In this document: positions 23,368 through 34,495 of the stretch, one piece after another
Numbering within the stretch: position 1 is the first letter of the stretch
Layout of the letters: every line of letters begins with the position of its first letter
Origin: Parasponia andersonii
Lineage: Eukaryota; Streptophyta; Magnoliopsida; Rosales; Cannabaceae
Direction: 5' to 3'
Assembly (NCBI GenBank): GCA_002914805.1
Contig: JXTB01000633.1
Span: forward strand, 144,451 to 208,450
Length of the DNA: 64,000 bases
Notes under the pieces: generated by a model
What the model was told of the DNA's origin: nothing
Seen by the model: only the letters and a program-made list of their open reading frames with translations
Databases searched by the model: none
Translations under genes and position numbers: made by a program

Positions 23368-24060
23368 CTCGGATAATCTCACTATGGAAAAAAAAAATAT
23401 ACAAGCAAACAAAAAGAAAATTAATTAATAATTACGTACCTACTGATGAACCATTTGCACATTTTTTTTTCCTTCTAAAGAAGTCAACTTATTTTATTCA
23501 TAAGAAACTACAAGCAAAAGAAAAAATATAGGCACCAATTTAAGTATTTTGTTTTACCTATTTATAGGTATTGTTTTATCAATTTAAAATTCATTTTACA
23601 CATGTAAAAAGGTATAAAAAGAAAGAGCATTAAATAATTTTATTATTATTATTATTATTCTAACTACTCAAATTATTATATGGGTTAGATGATCCAATGA
23701 TTAAAAAGAAATACCTACAAATAAGTTAAAAAAAAATATATCTACTGGATTAGACATATATATATATTCAAGGCAATGTGTTAAAGATACCACAATAATT
23801 TTAAAACTTGTCTACTTAGTCCATCCCTTTCTCCAAAAACTTTATTTTCTTTATTTTTATTTCTTCTTTTATCTTGATTTGTATTCCACCGGGGAAAGAG
23901 AACACCTCCTAATCTCTCTCCATGGTAGGAATTTTGTAGGTTTTTATTTCTCATCTTTTTTCTTAATAGTACTTCTATTGATGTGAAACTCTTAGACCTT
24001 GTAGATTTATTATCACAGGGGTTTTGTTATACAATATTTTAAATCTATATAAGTTTTATT
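22717..24060. other. Gene-free AT-rich region
   Basis: No gene seen. Contains a (TA)n microsatellite at 23336-23366 and an ATT repeat near 23641-23659. Confidence 0.65.
23336..23366. repeat. (TA)n microsatellite
   Basis: About 15 TA units. Confidence 0.95.
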
Positions 24061-24074
24061 TATTTTCATTAATT

Positions 24075-24425
24075 TTCTATGATTCATATCTATAAGAAAT
24101 TTATCATTGATGCTGCATTGTTCAAGAAGATGGCTTTTTTAGGGTTTGATGCTATATTTTGAGATGATGAAGAAATAACTCTTACTACTCTATTTTGTGA
24201 ATATCTGAATCTTGTGGTTAGTTTAGAGTTCACTGTTCCTTTTAATAAAAAGATAATATAAGTAGGTCTGGTATACTCAACAAGTTGTGTGTCTAGCAAT
24301 GATGTTATTGCTAGTGATAGGAACTCCTTGTTGAAAGATAACAGTTGTAACTTTTGTCATTTTATTCGCTGTTTTAGGAATCAAGTCACCTATATGTGTG
24401 CTAAGTATCATTTTTGTAGTAAACA
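24075..24425 (+). pseudogene. Decayed RNase H-like (RVT_3) fragment
   Basis: The plus-strand frame from about 24093 reads KKFIIDAALFKKMAFLGFDAI then a stop, then DDEEITLTTLFCEYLN. This fits the start of plant RNase H-like RVT_3 domains (…NVDAA…GFGAIIRDDEG…). After frame changes, a segment reading DRNSLL…CFRNQVTYMCAKYHF (about 24318-24412) resembles the C-terminal (R)xxNxVAHxxAKY part. Such domains occur at the end of plant LINE polyproteins and in cellular RNase H-like genes. It is short and stop-ridden, and family assignment is by motif only. Confidence 0.45.
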
Positions 24426-24429
24426 CTTA

Positions 24430-25635
24430 TTCTAATAAAAAGTTTCCTTTCTTTTTTCTTCTAAATACAGAGACACTATAATTTAGGGGCTAAAGTGTAA
24501 TACTTATTGCCTTAGCGAAAAAGAGGTAGTTACATTTGTACCCATTGTTGTTATAAAGGCACCCCAATAATGGGTAAAAATACAAGACCAGACAACATAC
24601 TAAAAGCAAGATAAAAGTACTCCATACACTCTCAAACTAATTTTCTTGCTTGCTCATCCTTCAAAATAGAAAAATAATGGCAGATTCTAATTCTTATGAT
24701 AAAAAGAATTAATTAGTATTGAAAAGAACAACCAGAGAAATAGAGAAATGAATAAAAATCATACGAAGACACATCAATATATCGAAAAAAAGTCATTCAA
24801 ATTTAACAAAAAAAAGCAGCACAATATACGTAGGAACTACAATTTGATTTTGTATCAAAAGAATGCTTAGTAATTTATTTCAATGTAAAGTGAGAGTTTA
24901 AATCCATATATAAAACACTCTACTTGTCTATTTTTTGGTTTTTTTTTTTTTTTTTTTTTTACTACTTTTAGGGTTTGGTCCTTGTGGGTAATACTTACTC
25001 TTCTAATGCTCACTCTAATATAATTTACACACGTGAAGTGATATTAGAGAAAGGTAACAAGAAAAAGTTGAATAATGCTGGAAAATTGGAAAATTGAGGG
25101 AGAGGGAGGAGGAAGATGGGATGCTTTTAGTTGTCTGTATTTTAAAATTATCCCTTTTAGTCATTTTCATATTAAATGAGTGCCTTGAATCCAAACATGA
25201 GTGTAGATATAACCTAACTAACTTGGATATTAGAAACACATTGGTGAAGTCTGTTTTACCATTTGAGGCTCTATTAGAAAAATCAATTATTAAAGTGAGC
25301 AAATAGGATTATATAAGCATTGATAGTTTGACATAGTTATCATCTTATGGTAGGGGATAAAATTTCCATGTTTCCCATAATTTTTATAAAACGTGATTAT
25401 GGTTTTATTATTTCTTATAGACTGCTTTGAATAGTTTTATGAATAGTTTTGTACATAATTAATATTTAGGTTTGTATAAAAATACTTGTGTTATATTATT
25501 AAAATCTTAAAGAGCACAAAACAACTTTTGATTAAAAATCAGAGTATATCTACTATATTACCACATAGTTATTTATACTTCACCATATATTGCACATACT
25601 ATAAGATCATATATGAGATCTATCTTAGATATCAT
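24430..25635. other. Gene-free region
   Basis: AT-rich; no coding or repeat structure recognised beyond a poly-T run near 24940-24960. Confidence 0.55.
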
Positions 25636-25639
25636 GATG

Positions 25640-26404
25640 TGTAGCAGACGGCTAGTACCTCGCCTTCGCTGAGAGCTCGTAAACCAGAGCTAGGTCTTCT
25701 AATTACCCTACCTAGTGGGTATAAATATTTAGTTACTCCTTCGGTCCAACAAACATAGATACATGGGTATTCCTCCAGTTTTCTACAATATGTATCAGAC
25801 AAAGAGTATGTATTATACGTAATATGAGTTATTTTAGTTCGTGATGAGAGGATATGAGCTCATGGGATAGGTTGACTTGTAACATGTGCACTATTATTTT
25901 TATGTATGGTTTTATTTATGGCTTTTGATAATAATTTTCAATGTACAGTTGTTTATTTTTTAGATATGTAGTGAACTATATTTAGAATAACTAATCATAT
26001 TAGGGTTTTTAGAATTAAATTATTTTCCAAAAAAATAATTGGGTATCCTACTGGGCATACCCCCTCAGGCAGTATTTAGGATTACTTGGAAGAAAACTTA
26101 GTTACTACTTAGTAGTTGATAACTATTTAGAGACTCTTAATTTAAGTATCTCCAATTTGTATTAATTTTGTGGTCCATGCTATGGACTTGGCCGGTATAA
26201 TTATTATGTTTAAATCGCGAGAATGATGATGATGCTTGGATTTATTTTATAAAATTTTATTAACAATCTATGTCTAATGATGATCATAAAACTATGAGAA
26301 TTTACTTTAAAATTATTTATTTAATTTTTTTTTTAAAAAATAATTATTGAGTTTCCACTTGTGAAATTCTTTTCTGCTAGTGGCTTGAGATTTAGGTCCT
26401 GACA
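25640..26404 (-). repeat. Degraded gypsy-type LTR fragment, inverted relative of the 27.7-kb solo LTR
   Basis: Read on the minus strand from 26404, TGTCAGGACCTAAA...CCACTAGCAGAA...GAATTTCACAAG matches the start of the solo LTR at 27667 (TGTCACAACCC...ACTAGTGGCAGAA...GAATTTCACAAA). At 25845-25895 the plus sequence GATGAGAGGATATGAGCTCATGGG and the ATGTGCAC following it mirror 28300-28360. The far end is not delimited and there is no internal domain. Confidence 0.6.
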
Positions 26405-26587
26405 ACTTTAGTAGTTAATATATATTAAAATAATATAAAGTGCAATATTATCATGATATATATGAAGTGCTATATATAATGACAACTTCATAATTGATTT
26501 AAATCGAGTAATAATATGTTTCATCACTGCTAATCATCACCACTCTGGTAATTCTAACTAATCACAGATTTCACATTTTTAATTCTA

Positions 26588-29500
26588 CACTGCTATAAAA
26601 TACTCTCTTAGACAATGTTTTTAAACCGTGATTTAATGGTAGAGATAACACCTTCTAAACTATCATCTATGTCCGTGTCATCTTTTCTTCAGTATGAAAG
26701 ACGACAGACATAAAATTTGGAGAGAAAAAAGGTATTTTTAAAATTATAGATAATGATTTTTAATGAAAACCGTTGTCTATAGCAAACACTTCAACAACTA
26801 TAGATCATAATTTTCACATGAAAACCATCGTCTATAGTTAAATGGTCAATAACTATAGGTCACAGTTTTCAGAATAAAGAAAACCCACAACTATAAGAAA
26901 GATTCCTCATTATTATTAAATTTGCACCCACAACTATGACACCAAAGAAAACAAATTTGTTCCTTGAGCACCATAGATTCTCTAAAGTGCCTTTGCAAAA
27001 TTCTTTCCTCATTAGCAAGTTACTAGCTCAGATTTGGAAGCTTGTTTTTTTATTCATAAATGTAACTTAAGAAAATAAAACACATTCATCAAGCAATAGA
27101 TAACAAAGACAAATACGTGAAGCTATTTTATCCAGGGAACAAATAGTCATGTTGCTTAAGCCATTTCTATTGAGCTAATACCTATAAAAGAATAAGAAAA
27201 AAAGAATATAAATATATATATATATGTGTGGTACCTAGCAATGTTATAAAATAAAATATGACTTAAATCACATTGTACCTAACTATTCTATATTCAAATA
27301 TCTACAATAACGAAAAAAATTGCAATAAGAAATGAAAATGCAAATCTTTAAATTCGGTTGTTAGCTAATAGGAAAGTATTTTCTTTCCAAATTTTCAAAT
27401 TCCACTTTCATCAAAACAAAAACATTTAATTTCAAAATCTATTTTTTTAAACCTTGAAAAAACTAGCCAACAAAGTATACATACCTCAGTTGAGGAATTA
27501 AGTCCTAAATTAGTACCTAAACATAGACTAACCTTAACACTTCGACATCAAACCCACACCCCAAAATGTATCAAAGCACAGAGATTATATCCGATATGAA
27601 CAAAGGGTTAAGTGAGCTTAGGATTGATGAACAAGGCTATCACGGGTTAGGGATTGGATGAGATAGTGTCACAACCCAAAACTCGGACTAGTGGCAGAAG
27701 GGGAATTTCACAAAAGTGAGAAATTTCTTAATTTATTTGAAAAGTGTCAAAAGTTCTAATTTTTATAAAAATAGTCTATTTAAATAAAATATTCAAAATT
27801 CCATCTCGTGAACCACTCTCACAGTTCGTATACACCACCAAACATAAATTGAACAATTACTTGAAAACATAAAATTAATTAAAAAAAAAAAACAAACCCC
27901 GCATCATCATCATTCACAACAGATGTCCAATACCAGAATGACATGCATAAGTTTGCAGACAAAATAGAAAGCAGTAATCTTGATTCAATGCTAATACAAA
28001 AATTCAAATAGTCCAAAGACTATGACAACAAACTCCTAGCATTACCAAGAGGCGAACTGCAATCAGGATGACCTCTTACTCCTCTTGATCACCAAGATCG
28101 CACTGGACACCACCTAAGGAGGAAGGTAAGGGAGTGAGCATATAATGCCCAGTAGGAAAATGGTTACCTCGGGAAAAAATAGTTCAGTGATGGGAATCTC
28201 CTGCATGGTTAGTTCAAATCCAAAATATACACACACGTATATATATAATCCAAACCGGGAGCCAATATATATATAACAGTGTAATAAAAACCATCACTCC
28301 ATATGCACATGATACAAATCAACCCATACCCATGAGCTCACATCCTCTCATCTGTGGAAATCCAGGATGATGGCACTAAGTGTACCTAACAGCCTGCCTG
28401 ATACCTAAGCCCATACCCGGAGGGGACACCCATGTGTCGCCTACCAAACCTGGAGGGGCAACCGAATTGCCTACACTTGCCAAATGGGGAGGTAATCAGA
28501 AGTAACAAGATCTTGCGCAAGTTTACGGACTTTCACCGACGGTGGGGCACACAGCGCCACACTGTAAAACCCACGATGCTAACACGGTGCTCATGTATGA
28601 TCCTATGACACGTGCAATACAGAACTGAAGTGTAAAAACTACTGTACTCTGGTTTTTTAATAAAATATACATAATAGGATTTCATAGAAAAACGGGTAGC
28701 ATAACGGCCCTATTTTTGATATACCCAAAATAACCTGCACACAGTAAATTCTCAGAGCAGTACAGTATATATCGCATAGCCAGATTCCATCACATATAAT
28801 TCAAATCATTAAAAACACACTTGTTCTTATATGTTGCAGAAAATAAGTTTTAACTCAAAAACGGTATAAAACGAAGGTAACTAAACCCCTACCTCAACAG
28901 AATAGCGACACCACGCTATTAAGTACTTAAGGTGTCGTTAACGATCGCCCAGAGGGTCGGGATCCAATTCCAAGCCCTCGATCGTCCTCGTGCGAAAAAT
29001 CAACTTTCTCACCAGAGCTTCAATTCCACAAACGAACCTCTTCACTGAATTCCTAGCACTCAAAATAGCTAGGTTAGACATATAATTTGTCCAATTCGGG
29101 TCTGAGTCCACACCGGACCGGTGGCACGCAAAACGAGACAAAATCTCGACCGTCCGATCTCAATTTTTATGCCGATCACCAAACTACACAATATATATAT
29201 CAAACTTCTCTATTTTTTGAGTACATTCCAAAAATGTAATCAAAAACACAATCCAACGGTCGGATCGAGAACAACAACCAAAAACTCGAAATGACCAAAA
29301 ATGGCAACTTTCAATCCGGACAAAAATAGAGTTGAGATATATATACTTTGATGATCCTTGCGACGATACGAATCCAACGAGACCGGTTTGAGGCCGAAAG
29401 GTTGCCGGAATCGTCGCCGGTGGCCGAATTTCCGAAATGGGTCCAATCGGCTTTAAAGGCTTTTTCCTGCGAACCGGTGGCCGGCGGCAAGCGGCGAGGG

Positions 29501-30450
29501 GCGGCGGAGCTTCGTGGCAGCGAGGCGAAGTGACGCCGGTCAGTGGGCAGCCCGGTCGGCGGCAAGCGGCGGCTCTGCAGAGGTTTGGCCGAGAGAGAGA
29601 GAGAGAGACGAGGGAGAGAAAGAGAGAGAGAGAGTGATCTGTGGGGGGGAACGTGAGGGAGGAGAGAGAGAGAAGATATAATCTGATTTTTTTTTAAAAA
29701 AAAAATCTGGTCAAAAGACCATTTTGTCCTTTAAAAAAATGGGTTTTTACAGATAGTGCCTTGCATGGGCTCGAGTTTGGCCTCAAATAAGCTAGGTAGT
29801 TTGCAACCTTGGGTATAGCAAGGAGAGCGAGCAGCAACTGGTTTAACCCGAGGAGGAGTTAGGTTGTTAACCCGTGGAGAAGCTTGTTCGTTTTTGACTC
29901 AAGAGGACATTCGGAGTCAAATAGGTCGTCAAACTTGGTTTTAGATAGAAAATGAGCTGATGAACAGGGGTTGGAACTTGAGAGAGGAGCTGCTAAATAG
30001 GGAAGATGAGGCAGGTTCTGTCAAAGTGGATCGAAGTGGGAGAGAAGGAATGGCATAAAAACAAGAGGAAAAAATGACAGATTCAGATACCCGTCATCTA
30101 ATGGGGAGACAATCATGAAACACAATGTTTCACTTAATTAAGGAGCCTTTTTCTATTGCAATTTTTAATTCTTTTTTAAATAGGTAAGTGCATAGTCGAT
30201 GATTATTGCACAAACCATCATCTATGCTAGGCTTCCGTCTTATTTAAGGCACCAGAAAACGGTGCCATTCAATTTTTTTTTTGAAATAAATGGTGCTAGA
30301 ATAGACGACTGGAAGCATTGAAACCTGTCGTCTATGACTCTTTAAAATGAACCCCCGACACCTATATTTTTTTAGATGACTTTGTTTCATAAAAAAACGT
30401 CATCTCGATCACTCCTGCCCTTGTCTTCTATAGGTATTTTTATAGTAGTG
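26588..30450. mobile_element. Non-autonomous CACTA (En/Spm-type) element with nested solo LTR
   Basis: The ends are CACTGCTATAAAATACTC at 26588 and, as reverse complement at 30450, CACTACTATAAAAATACC. Both show the CACTA-like tip and about 16 matching TIR bases. Subterminal zones carry repeated motifs of the type (A)CTATAGA(C/T)(G/C)A in both orientations (26770-26930 and 30195-30345, e.g. ACCATCGTCTATAG, CCTGTCGTCTATG), the usual transposase-binding arrays of CACTA elements. Without the nested 2.1-kb LTR the element is about 1.77 kb and lacks a transposase. No clear 3-bp target duplication (CTA vs AGA). Confidence 0.75.
27667..29751 (+). repeat. Solo LTR of a gypsy-type retrotransposon
   Basis: 2085 bp, starts TGTCACAACCCAAAACTC and ends GGGTTTTTACA, with a perfect 5-bp target duplication GATAG at 27662-27666 and 29752-29756. 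The TGTCACAACCC tip is typical of plant Ty3/gypsy LTRs. No gag-pol or second LTR is present, so it most likely arose by LTR-LTR recombination. The last 400 bp hold a GC-rich block (about 29380-29580) and a GA tract (29588-29640), which create several open frames that I regard as non-coding. Confidence 0.88.
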
Positions 30451-30779
30451 AGAGAAGCTCTTTGAAGGAACACTTGGTAGGAAAAAAGGCATGTGAGATC
30501 CCAAGGAACCAAACATATTCTCAAGAATTAGCCACCAACTGAACGAAGAAAAAATCATTGTTGAACTTTATATTCGCAAAAGATTGTTCTAAGACTTCTA
30601 GATGATGATGCACGTATCATCATTCAACCAAAATATTCACATAGAGAGAACACGAGTCTGTACAGATTGACTATTAGTTTTAAAATGATTTTCATAACGG
30701 AATATTAGTCCAGAAATATTAAAAAATATTCTCAAAACAGTTAACTATATGAGTACGTTAACTATATGAGTACATAGTA
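30451..30779. other. Gene-free spacer
   Basis: No feature recognised. Confidence 0.5.
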
Positions 30780-32307
30780 TTGATTCATAGCAAATAGAAA
30801 ACATACAAAGACAATAGATCTAATATCTCTTGTAACATATTAGTAGATCCTAGTTTTTCTATCTTCTAAACTACAATTTTTTAATCCAAGCTTCAAACAC
30901 AATTAGATGAACATGTGGGTGTTCCGTATATTTTCTCAAACTCACACTTTATACACTTACAATATTCTCAAAACATGATATTATAAGAGTTTATTTTATA
31001 GAGATTTGGAAAACTCTCTTCTTTTTCTCTCTAGATTGTGGAGGCTCTATAAGAAATAAAACATTTATATTTTTCTGCTAGGGTTTCACCTTATATATAT
31101 ATTAAACTATTTAATAAATAAAAATATTAACCAAATTAATATACATATAAATATAAAATAATGAAAAACGTGACATTTTTTCTTAAAAAAAAGGTAAGGT
31201 TATATATATAACTAATTAATCTAATTAATTAATATATTTGTGTATATATATATATATATATAAACTAGCAGATAAAAGAGTGTTTCATTTTTAAGTTAGT
31301 TTTCAAATTTTTTTTATTTAATTATCTGATAATTAGATATTTTTAAATTCAAAATTTAAACAAATTATAAAACTTATCTCTCTATAGATTTAAATTAATT
31401 AATTAATAATAATTATTAATTATATATAGATAAACTATTTATTTAGACAAAATGTGTAATAATAGAAATAATATAATATCCAATATAGTGTTTGTAAGAG
31501 GTGAAATTGGGGACCTATGGACCTGCAATTCAAGCTCCAATAAATTATGATAATTAATTAATCTCTTTAATTAATTTTTCTAATTAATTAATTCCATTAT
31601 TACTCTACTAAAAATCTAGAATCGCACTTTTGAAATTACAGAAATAATTTATAAATCTATTATAAATTGAATACTTAAACTGTTCAAGTCCTTAATCAAT
31701 ATACAATGGAACATCTTTTTAGCTTCCTAATAGAAGAAATAGATTCCATATTTATAAGCCACATTTTCAACTACTTATTTTATCATGCTCCCAAAATACA
31801 AGTATTTTGGTCTATTTAGGAAACAAACATTTAACAAGTATGTTAAATAGTATAATATTATAAATAAGAGTCTATAAATACTCAAGATTGAGATTGATTT
31901 ACATATGATCATCTAACGACATTATTTGAACTCTCAACAATTAACGGAATTTATGTGAGATTCAAATCATATTTAGTCCAATCCTATATAGTCTAATTAT
32001 ATTAAGTACTTTCATTATAATATAAACACATTAATAGTTCGAATAAAATTATCATATTTTCAATGTTAATGGACCATACTAATAATATTTAATTAAAGAT
32101 CTCATATTTTAATTAGTTATTATGAAGTATATATTTTTTTAGTGCATATATATAACACTCATATACTAAATTTATGGTCATATAAATAAACTAGAGATTA
32201 TTTAATATTTAAAAACATACAAATTATATATAAATTTAAATAAAAAAATATCATTTTATTAATTCAGTAATTAAAATATACATACTTTTAAGATATAAAC
32301 CCTAACA
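30780..32307 (-). repeat. Degraded copia LTR, inverted relative of copia-3 LTR
   Basis: On the minus strand the segment starts TGTTAGGGTTTATATC at 32307. It shares colinear blocks with the copia-3 LTR: GTATGGTCCATTAACATTG vs GTACGGTCCATTACTAATG; AGTACTTAATATAATTAGAC vs AGTACTTTATATAATGAGAT; GTGCGATTCTAGATTTTTAG vs GTGCAATTCTAATTTTTTAG; and TTATTGGAGCTTGAA. No internal domain follows, so it is a solo or truncated LTR. The inner end is approximate. Confidence 0.6.
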
Positions 32308-33004
32308 TCTACATCAAACATAATCGGCATGGGAGACCATCCATGATGAACATTGGGAGCCTATGCTAGAACGAGGAAGATGGAGCCGTTGACAACCTTA
32401 AAGATACTCGATATTCTCTCCTCACGAATAACAAAGAGAAAAGGCATTGACACAGTAAATAAATGATAAAGAGGAACAACACAGCTATGACACTTAAATA
32501 TATTATTAGGCCGTAAAAACAACCTAAACCTTGTAGTAAATCGTTGTTAATTGGAAGAGTTATTAATCATTAATCTAGGAATTAATGAGGATGGGATCCC
32601 TCTCCTATAAATAATTAACAAAGAGAATAATAAGCAAGACACGTAGCATTGATAAAGCAAAAATTCGTCAACTTATACGTTGTCATTTAATTGCCAACTT
32701 ACCCCATATATATATGATAGTCTATTTGGCTATTTTTTTTTTAAGTAAAATACTCTCTGTTTTATTCCAAAAATAAATTAAACACAAAGATCGTGTTATG
32801 GACAAATCATAACACACTAAGAAATTGATCAAACTATTGTATACGACTTATACTTATTTAAGTGCAATAAATTCGTCCAAATGGAATTCTTTCATCTTAA
32901 GAAGGATCAAAATAAGTTAATAATTTTAGTCCAAATTTTTTTTGAAAAACTAAATTGAGGTGTCATCATTCAATTAGAAGTTGTTATTAATATCATTCAC
33001 AATA
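32308..33004. other. Gene-free region
   Basis: AT-rich; no feature recognised. Confidence 0.5.
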
Positions 33005-33375
33005 TAAAAGGAGGAAATTAGATTTTTTAAGGTAATTTTTTTAAAAAAAATTGAAAAGTCCTAGATTTTGAAAATTGTCCAGATTTAATTAGAAAATTAC
33101 ATTTTAAAAATTTAGAAAAATATTACTTTTATTAATTGACGACATATTTGAGATAAAGAATCAAGTTAATTGAGTTAACTTGATTAGTTATTTCAAGTAA
33201 CTAAATTAGTTATATCAAGTAACCTAATTGGTTACCTCGAGTATCACTAAAAAATTATTAATTTTTAAGAAAAACTAGTACTTTTCTAAACTTTTTGAAG
33301 AGTGATATTTTTTAAATTAATTTGATATCTTTCAAATAAATCAGAATTTTTCAAATTTTGGTAGGCATAGAGTTT
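33005..33375. repeat. Dispersed repeat family with GGTTACC-type core, copy 1
   Basis: Contains TCAAGTAACCTAATTGGTTA and TACCTCGAGTATCACT, flanked by A/T-rich arms with AGAAAAATATTACTTTTA and AGTGATATTTTTTAAA. The same arrangement occurs near 45450-45600 and 55840-56220. The structure, AT-rich arms around a short GTAAC/GTTAC core, suggests a MITE, but ends and target duplications are not resolved. Confidence 0.55.
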
Positions 33376-33921
33376 TGTAAGAAGCCCCTTAAAATAATAT
33401 TTTATCAATTGCAAAGTAACCAGTCAACTCTCTTATTCATTTTTTTTTTAAATAGATAGGATTAGAATTGGTAGTGGTATTGTTCTCATTATAAACAACA
33501 TGATCTCTGAATAATAATGACACTAGTTAATTAGTAAAAATAAGTTGAGATTAGAGTTAATATACTACTTATATTAATAATGTTGCTTGTTGTAGATTGA
33601 TGGCTAATAATAATAGAGTCAAAAGTACATAGATGCTTAGGAGATATACTTTCACCTACATAAAAAATTTGTTTTTATGAATGTTTAAAAGTTAAATACT
33701 ATCAATATATTGCACATAGATAATAGCGTTCTCCGTCATGAGATTAATGGCTCCATCATAAGAATATTGATTGCTAGCTGGTAAAATTACATATAATAGA
33801 GTCTAAAATATAGTACAAATACATCTGACCATAGAGAGAATAGTTGGCGATAGATCGTGAAGTAAAAGTACTTTATTAAATTATTTACTATAGTATTTCA
33901 TGCTGAGTACCAAAAGCCATC

Positions 33922-33929
33922 TATAAATA
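33922..33929 (+). promoter_or_regulatory. TATA box of carbonic anhydrase exon relic
   Basis: TATAAATA, 38 bp before the first ATG of the exon, as in the intact paralogue at 50488 where the same octamer precedes the start by about 54 bp. Confidence 0.5.
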
Positions 33930-33966
33930 ATTGACCTCTATATAGGCTTTGAATACCAATTAGTTC

Positions 33967-34120
33967 ATGCCTGCTAAAATACTCAACCTATTCAACATGA
34001 TGAGTGGTACTTGCTCTCACATCAATCCTAAGAACTTCATCTTTCTCTTTGTAGTTTCTCTTATTTTCTTATTCTTCTATTCTCATTTCACCGTTTGCAT
34101 TGCTCTCGAGTCCGATGAAG
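33967..34120 (+). pseudogene. Orphan first exon of an alpha-carbonic anhydrase paralogue
   Basis: From the ATG at 33967 (or the paired ATGs at 33997/34000) the frame gives a hydrophobic signal peptide. It includes NFIFLFVVSLIFLFFYSHFT and ends VCIALESDE-G, then a donor GTAGATTT. The intact gene's exon 1 reads NFIFPFTAFLILF...HFTICRAVESEV-G and has the same donor position and phase. The next exon (THF-fold/zinc site) is not found downstream. Copia-3 begins 376 bp later in what would be intron 1, and nothing after its right end resembles exons 2-7. Most likely a tandem duplicate destroyed by insertion and deletion. An alternative first exon of the gene at 50.5 kb is possible in phase but would need an 18-kb intron. 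Confidence 0.72.
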
Positions 34121-34330
34121 GTAGATTTCCTTTTCCACTTCTTACATGTATCTGCGTATATATTAGCTTTTTTTATTTTTTCTTTAAATTATTTATAGAT
34201 ATTATTTTACTCAATTAAAATTTATTATACAATAAAAAATATTAAATAAGATGTATTTATTATTAATATATATATATATTATTTTATCTAGAAAAAAATT
34301 TGTAGTGCTTTTCCACTCTATCTTATGGCT

Positions 34331-34350
34331 ATATATATATATATATATAT
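34331..34350. repeat. (AT)n microsatellite
   Basis: About 10 AT units in the remaining intron of the carbonic anhydrase relic. Confidence 0.9.
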
Positions 34351-34495
34351 CTAATAATTTAGGTGTGGATAATAGATGTAGCTAGACTATATATCTACGA
34401 AATGCCATGAGAAATAATACATTTATATGATGTCATTTACATCTAATAAATCTATGTCATACATTCTCTAGTATCTTATTTACAATTTAATCTAT

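Noticed and set aside
29311..29637. Overlapping open frames on both strands rich in Arg/Gly/Ala
   Set aside because: They arise from the GC-rich block of the solo LTR, overlap on opposite strands, and match no family.
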